DNA of 64,000 bases from Paenibacillus lycopersici. GTDB taxonomy: Bacteria; Bacillota; Bacilli; Paenibacillales; Paenibacillaceae. The translations under genes and the position numbers were made by a program. Of the stretch, positions 60,753 through 64,000 are shown piece after piece. The stretch is from positions 5,497,501-5,561,500 of the forward strand of contig NZ_CP048209.1 in NCBI RefSeq assembly GCF_010119935.1, read 5' to 3'. How positions within the stretch are numbered: position 1 is the stretch's first letter; every line of letters begins with the position of its first letter. The notes beneath the pieces are model-generated. The model saw only the letters and a list, made by a program, of their open reading frames with translations, made no database searches and was not told the origin of the DNA.

Positions 60753-60997
60753 GAGCCGGCCTTGCCGCCGTGAATGACCTGCCGGCCGAGGTTCTCGAAC
60801 AGAGCATTGACGAGCTGGGTCGGCCCCGGCAGTCGAGGATCGATCAGCAGCAGCACCGCCAAAATCCAGCCGGCGGCCAGCAGCGTCAGGTAGACGAGCT
60901 TCTCCTTCCGCCGCGCCTGCCGCATCCAATGCCATTGAAACGCAGTCACGAGAAGACTGATCGTCAACAGACTGGGCAATGCATACCATGTCGTCAT
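60749..60997 (-). CDS. small two-helix D subunit of a germinant receptor
   Basis: 82 residues with two transmembrane helices (about 5-23 and 33-52) and a short polar tail. The size, topology and position after a GerC gene match the D subunits reported in GerA-type operons, which modulate receptor activity. Overlaps both neighbours by ATGA (60994-60997 and 60749-60752). Confidence 0.7.
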   Translation of the reverse strand: MTTWYALPSLLTISLLVTAFQWHWMRQARRKEKLVYLTLLAAGWILAVLLLIDPRLPGPTQLVNALFENLGRQVIHGGKAGS

Positions 60998-62211
60998 CCC
61001 GCGTCCTCATCCTTTCCGTTCTTCTCTCGATTCTGCGCGTTCGACAAGCCGGGGCGCAGCATCCGGACCTGCGGGATGACCTTGACCTCGACTTCGGGGA
61101 AATTCTCGTCCCATCGGGATCCGTACCGATGCCATGCCTTCGGATAGGCCCGATGAAAGGCGCCGGCAAAATCGAACACGTCTGCCTTCAAGTTCTTCTG
61201 CACCTTCTGCAGCGCCATATCGACGCGCGCGGTCAGATCTTGTTCCAACGCCTTCTCGACGCTTCGGACGGCTGCCTGACTGGTCATCAAATTCACCGAC
61301 GACGCGTTCTGCAGCGCGTCGGTATCGGTCTTGATCCGAACGGTCATGCTCCACTTGCCGCCGGCGATACGCGGCTTCAGCGTCGTCTTGCCCCGCAGCA
61401 CCTTGGCGGAGACGCTCCCTTGCCCGCCTTCGGGCCGCACCGTGATGACGCCGTTCTTGATCTCGTTGCGCAGCCACAGGATGCCTCGCGTCGTCGCTTC
61501 GTCGACGACGCCGACCATCCGGTCGTCCTTGAACACAGCCGTCCCGTTGCTGTAATTGGCCGAGCCGTCGGGATTCGTCTTCGTCCGCGGCGCATTCCGC
61601 TTGAGCCAAGGCAGTGCCGCGGCTCCCGACTCGTCCGCCAGCATCTTGGCCAGCTGCGTCATCGTGACGCTCATGGACTCGCCGCTCTTGGCGATCTCCC
61701 GGAGCGCTTCGGACGAATCCCGCTCCAGCGTGGCCTGCATCTCGAGCACCTGCCTGGCCTGGCCCGAGCAGACGTAAATGTACGCTCGCTCCCTGGGCTG
61801 CGGCGCCCGCATGAGGTAATCGATATCGTCGCGAATGCCGTGCCTGGCTTCGGCCTCGCCGAACAGAATGACTTCGGCGTGTCCCCAGAACAGCCTGCGC
61901 GGCATCCGTTCCTGCAGATGCGACAGCGCGTCGGCGATGTTCTCCCCGACAGCGGAATGGACGAACGTGCTGGACGTGCCGACGCCGCCCTTGGATCCCA
62001 TCTCCATGCCGCCTCCCCCGCCGCCCGACGCGCGCGGAACGAAGATTTGCACCGCCAGCCGAATATGGTTCTCGTCCTGGCGGTCGATGGCCGCTCCCGT
62101 GATCAAGCCCAGATCGTTGACTTCCGTCCGGTCCCAGCAGCCCTGCAGCAGGGAGGCGCAGGCGAGCGCGCACGCGAACGCGCCGAAGCGCCCGATCTTC
62201 CGCAAGCTCAT
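60994..62211 (-). CDS. Ger(x)C-family germination lipoprotein
   Basis: 405 residues. The lipobox LLQGC (about 21-25) anchors it at the spore inner membrane surface. The GerC domain reads CWDRTEVNDLGLITGAAID, then a Gly-rich insertion GGGGGGMEMG, LFWGHAEVILFGE, and the C-terminal DVFDFAGAFHRAYPKAWHRYGSRWDENFPEVEVKV typical of Ger(x)C. Start ATG 62211 overlaps the gerAB stop; a longer open frame upstream lies over the B subunit and is not used. Confidence 0.9.
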   Translation of the reverse strand: MSLRKIGRFGAFACALACASLLQGCWDRTEVNDLGLITGAAIDRQDENHIRLAVQIFVPRASGGGGGGMEMGSKGGVGTSSTFVHSAVGENIADALSHLQERMPRRLFWGHAEVILFGEAEARHGIRDDIDYLMRAPQPRERAYIYVCSGQARQVLEMQATLERDSSEALREIAKSGESMSVTMTQLAKMLADESGAAALPWLKRNAPRTKTNPDGSANYSNGTAVFKDDRMVGVVDEATTRGILWLRNEIKNGVITVRPEGGQGSVSAKVLRGKTTLKPRIAGGKWSMTVRIKTDTDALQNASSVNLMTSQAAVRSVEKALEQDLTARVDMALQKVQKNLKADVFDFAGAFHRAYPKAWHRYGSRWDENFPEVEVKVIPQVRMLRPGLSNAQNREKNGKDEDAG

Positions 62212-63299
62212 GAAGCGCGCGCCCCCCTTGCCATCGCGATGCCGAGCATCAGGAGCGGAACGAGCACTTGATATACGAGCGAGAGGAACGGAACGCTCGT
62301 GCCCAGCAACTCGCGGAGCTCCTCGTAGTCCGACGCGCACCAAATGCTGAACAGCACCATCAGCAGGCCGATCGGCGCGATGAGCACGCGATAGTCCGCG
62401 AGCCGCAGCAGCTGCGCGGTGCCGAGGGCGGCCGCATAATAGACGGCCATGATTTTGATGAAGATCGCCACGAGCCAGGCTGCCATCAGCAGCGACTCCA
62501 AGTGCTCCAAGAAATCGGACAAGGAGATGTAGCGCACCGCGATGAGAAACGGATAATGGTACCCCTTGTTCGCAATGCCGAAGACGTACAGGACGCCCAG
62601 GTTGATGCATAGCATCGTCGCCATGACGACCGTCAGGCTGATCAGCAGCCATTTGAGCGGGGACATGCCCTTCTTCGACAGGTAAGGCAGGAAGATCGAC
62701 ACGATAAAAAATTGCGAATACCAGGCGGACGGCACGATCGCGGACCGCAGGAGCGGCATCGGCCCGTATTCCAGGATCGGAAACATCTCCTTCGGATGCA
62801 TCTCCGGCACCATGATGACCAGCATGAACAGGATGATGCCGAACGCTCCCGGTATGAGCAGCTGCGCCGCTCTGACCCACGCTTCGACGCCTTGATGCAG
62901 CGCATAGGCGCATACGATCATCAAGCTGCAAACGACGAATACCATCGGCGTGCGCAGCAGGAACGCCGTAGCGATGAATTCGCCGTACTCCCGGATCACG
63001 ATACCGTTGGTATACAGGAACGACACCAGGTAGAAGAACGCCGTCAAGCGGCCGATCAGGCTCCCGAAGACGAGCTCGCAGTATTCGATGAACGTTTTGC
63101 CCCGATAATACGCATGCAGCTTGAAGACGACGAAGATCGCAAGAAACCCGGTGACGCTGGACACGATCGGTACCGCCCACATGTCGCGTCCCGCCGTGCC
63201 GATCGTGATGGACGGCACGGAAAGGGCCGCCGTGGCAAGTATGGTCGGGTGCATGAAGATCGCCAGCTGCAACGCCGATATACGGCCTTTTTCGATCAT
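62208..63299 (-). CDS. GerAB-family germination protein (first B subunit)
   Basis: 363 residues, ten helices. Starts MIEKGRISALQLAIFMHPTILATAAL; contains LVIMVPEMHPKEMFPILEYGPMPLL, a GerAB signature. ATG overlaps the A subunit stop (63296-63299). Together with the A and C subunits it forms the nutrient receptor; the ligand is unknown. Confidence 0.9.
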   Translation of the reverse strand: MIEKGRISALQLAIFMHPTILATAALSVPSITIGTAGRDMWAVPIVSSVTGFLAIFVVFKLHAYYRGKTFIEYCELVFGSLIGRLTAFFYLVSFLYTNGIVIREYGEFIATAFLLRTPMVFVVCSLMIVCAYALHQGVEAWVRAAQLLIPGAFGIILFMLVIMVPEMHPKEMFPILEYGPMPLLRSAIVPSAWYSQFFIVSIFLPYLSKKGMSPLKWLLISLTVVMATMLCINLGVLYVFGIANKGYHYPFLIAVRYISLSDFLEHLESLLMAAWLVAIFIKIMAVYYAAALGTAQLLRLADYRVLIAPIGLLMVLFSIWCASDYEELRELLGTSVPFLSLVYQVLVPLLMLGIAMARGARAS

Positions 63300-64000
63300 G
63301 AGGACTCATTCCCTTGCGGCGGTTCTGGTTTCAAATTCGGCGCTTGGCGCACGGGATTGGACGGCTTGCCGGTCAGGCTCGGCCGTCGGCGCTGCATCCA
63401 AATCGGCGGACGGGACAGCACGTCCTTCAGCTCGGATCCCTTCATCGGCGCTACCGGCTGCAGGTACGGCACGCCGAAGGAGCGCAGCGAGCACAGGTGA
63501 ACGACGATCACGATAATGCCCAGCATCAGTCCGAGCAGGCCCAGCATGCCGGAGAGGAACATAATGGGAAATCGCAGCATCCGGATGGCGATGCCGCTGC
63601 TGTACTGCGGGATCATGAAGGAGGCGATCCCCGTAATGGCGACGACCATGACCATCGGCGCGGACACCAGGCCCGCTGACGTGGCGGCCTGGCCAATGAC
63701 GAGCGCGCCGACGATGCTGACGGCCGCGCCGACCTGCTTGGGCAGACGGACGCCGGCCTCGCGAAGCGCCTCGAAGGAGACCTCCATCAGCAGCGCCTCC
63801 ACGAGCGCGGGGAACGGAATGTCTTCCCGCGATTTCGCGATGCTGAGCAGCAGCGACGTCGGCACCATTTCTTGATGAAACGTCAGGATCGAGACGTACA
63901 AAGAAGGCAGCACGAGCGTCATGACGAAGAACAAGTACCGAAGCCAGCGAATGAGCGTGCCGATATAGAAGCGCTGATAATAATCCTCCGGGGACTGCAG
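63296..64000 (-). CDS. GerAA-type germinant receptor A subunit (5' end outside window)
   Basis: The frame is open to the window edge; about 234 C-terminal residues are visible. The family blocks SPEDYYQRFYIGTLIRWLRY, SLYVSILTFHQEMVPTSLLLSIAKSREDIPFPALVEALLMEVSFEALREAGVRLP and QPVAPMKGSELKDVLSRPP are clear, with several membrane helices and a Pro/Asn-rich cytoplasmic end. First visible gene of the receptor operon. Confidence 0.93.
   Translation of the reverse strand: MQSPEDYYQRFYIGTLIRWLRYLFFVMTLVLPSLYVSILTFHQEMVPTSLLLSIAKSREDIPFPALVEALLMEVSFEALREAGVRLPKQVGAAVSIVGALVIGQAATSAGLVSAPMVMVVAITGIASFMIPQYSSGIAIRMLRFPIMFLSGMLGLLGLMLGIIVIVVHLCSLRSFGVPYLQPVAPMKGSELKDVLSRPPIWMQRRRPSLTGKPSNPVRQAPNLKPEPPQGNESS

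Noticed and set aside
62212..63309. Long N-terminal extension of the Ger(x)C frame
   Set aside because: It overlaps the gerAB gene in another frame; the lipoprotein signal begins at the ATGA overlap at 62211.
1..64000. tRNA, rRNA, IS elements, prophage or integrase genes
   Set aside because: No cloverleaf, rRNA core sequence, transposase or integrase motif was noticed in either strand.

Overview
The window reads as a stretch of chromosome from a GC-rich, endospore-forming member of the Bacillota, most likely Paenibacillaceae (Paenibacillus or Cohnella type). The evidence is a set of sporulation and germination genes (ylbJ, yunB, a lytH-like peptidase and a gerA-type receptor operon), strong AGGAGG ribosome binding sites with several TTG and GTG starts, sigma-A type promoters, and gene neighbourhoods shared with Bacillus subtilis (pepF / truncated globin / nadF, and yutD / lipA / lytH / yunB). 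No rRNA, tRNA, CRISPR array, IS element or prophage was recognised, so this looks like core chromosome with a few accessory patches.

Layout. 1-12 kb: end of a beta-propeller protein, an RluA-type pseudouridine synthase, a metallo-beta-lactamase-fold hydrolase with a tandem operator, an ArsR/DUF2087 regulator, a GNAT, IMP dehydrogenase, an S41 protease, and an aldo/keto reductase divergent from an AraC regulator, then a HAD phosphatase. 12-19 kb: a YeiH-type transporter gene broken by one in-frame TGA, a secreted DUF4163/DUF3298-type protein behind three 11-bp-spaced direct repeats, and a sulfate ABC operon (cysT-cysW-cysA-binding protein). 18.6-32 kb: central metabolism and housekeeping (yigZ, pgi, ppnP, tkt, purU, nfo), a dehydrogenase fused to a PilZ domain, a DUF2621 protein, a TIGR01777 epimerase, a DinB-GNAT fusion, small proteins, and a CrtO-like membrane protein preceded by an AT-rich 55-residue gene.

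32.4-43.1 kb: a ten-gene, one-strand Tad/Flp type IVb pilus locus running tadZ-tadA(cpaF)-tadB-tadC-flp-tadE-DUF5702-tadE2-prepilin peptidase-FHA protein. Its leader holds a strong intrinsic terminator only about 20 nt after the predicted transcription start. That suggests attenuation or a small RNA of about 70 nt.

43-64 kb: a nitroreductase behind three dyad operators, ndk, pepF, yycC, a zinc-ribbon protein, DUF2225, truncated globin, a 30-residue membrane peptide with its own promoter, cre-like site and terminator, ylbJ, nadK, an ABC exporter, yutD with a long charged repeat tail, lipA, a lytH-like peptidase, yunB and a PcrA-like helicase. The window ends in a germinant receptor operon with the order A-B-C-D-B', its genes joined by ATGA overlaps.

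The most unusual items are the hydroxyisobutyrate-dehydrogenase/PilZ fusion, the promoter-terminator leader of the pilus operon, the receptor operon with two different B subunits, and several small genes and operator arrays that simple gene calling would miss.
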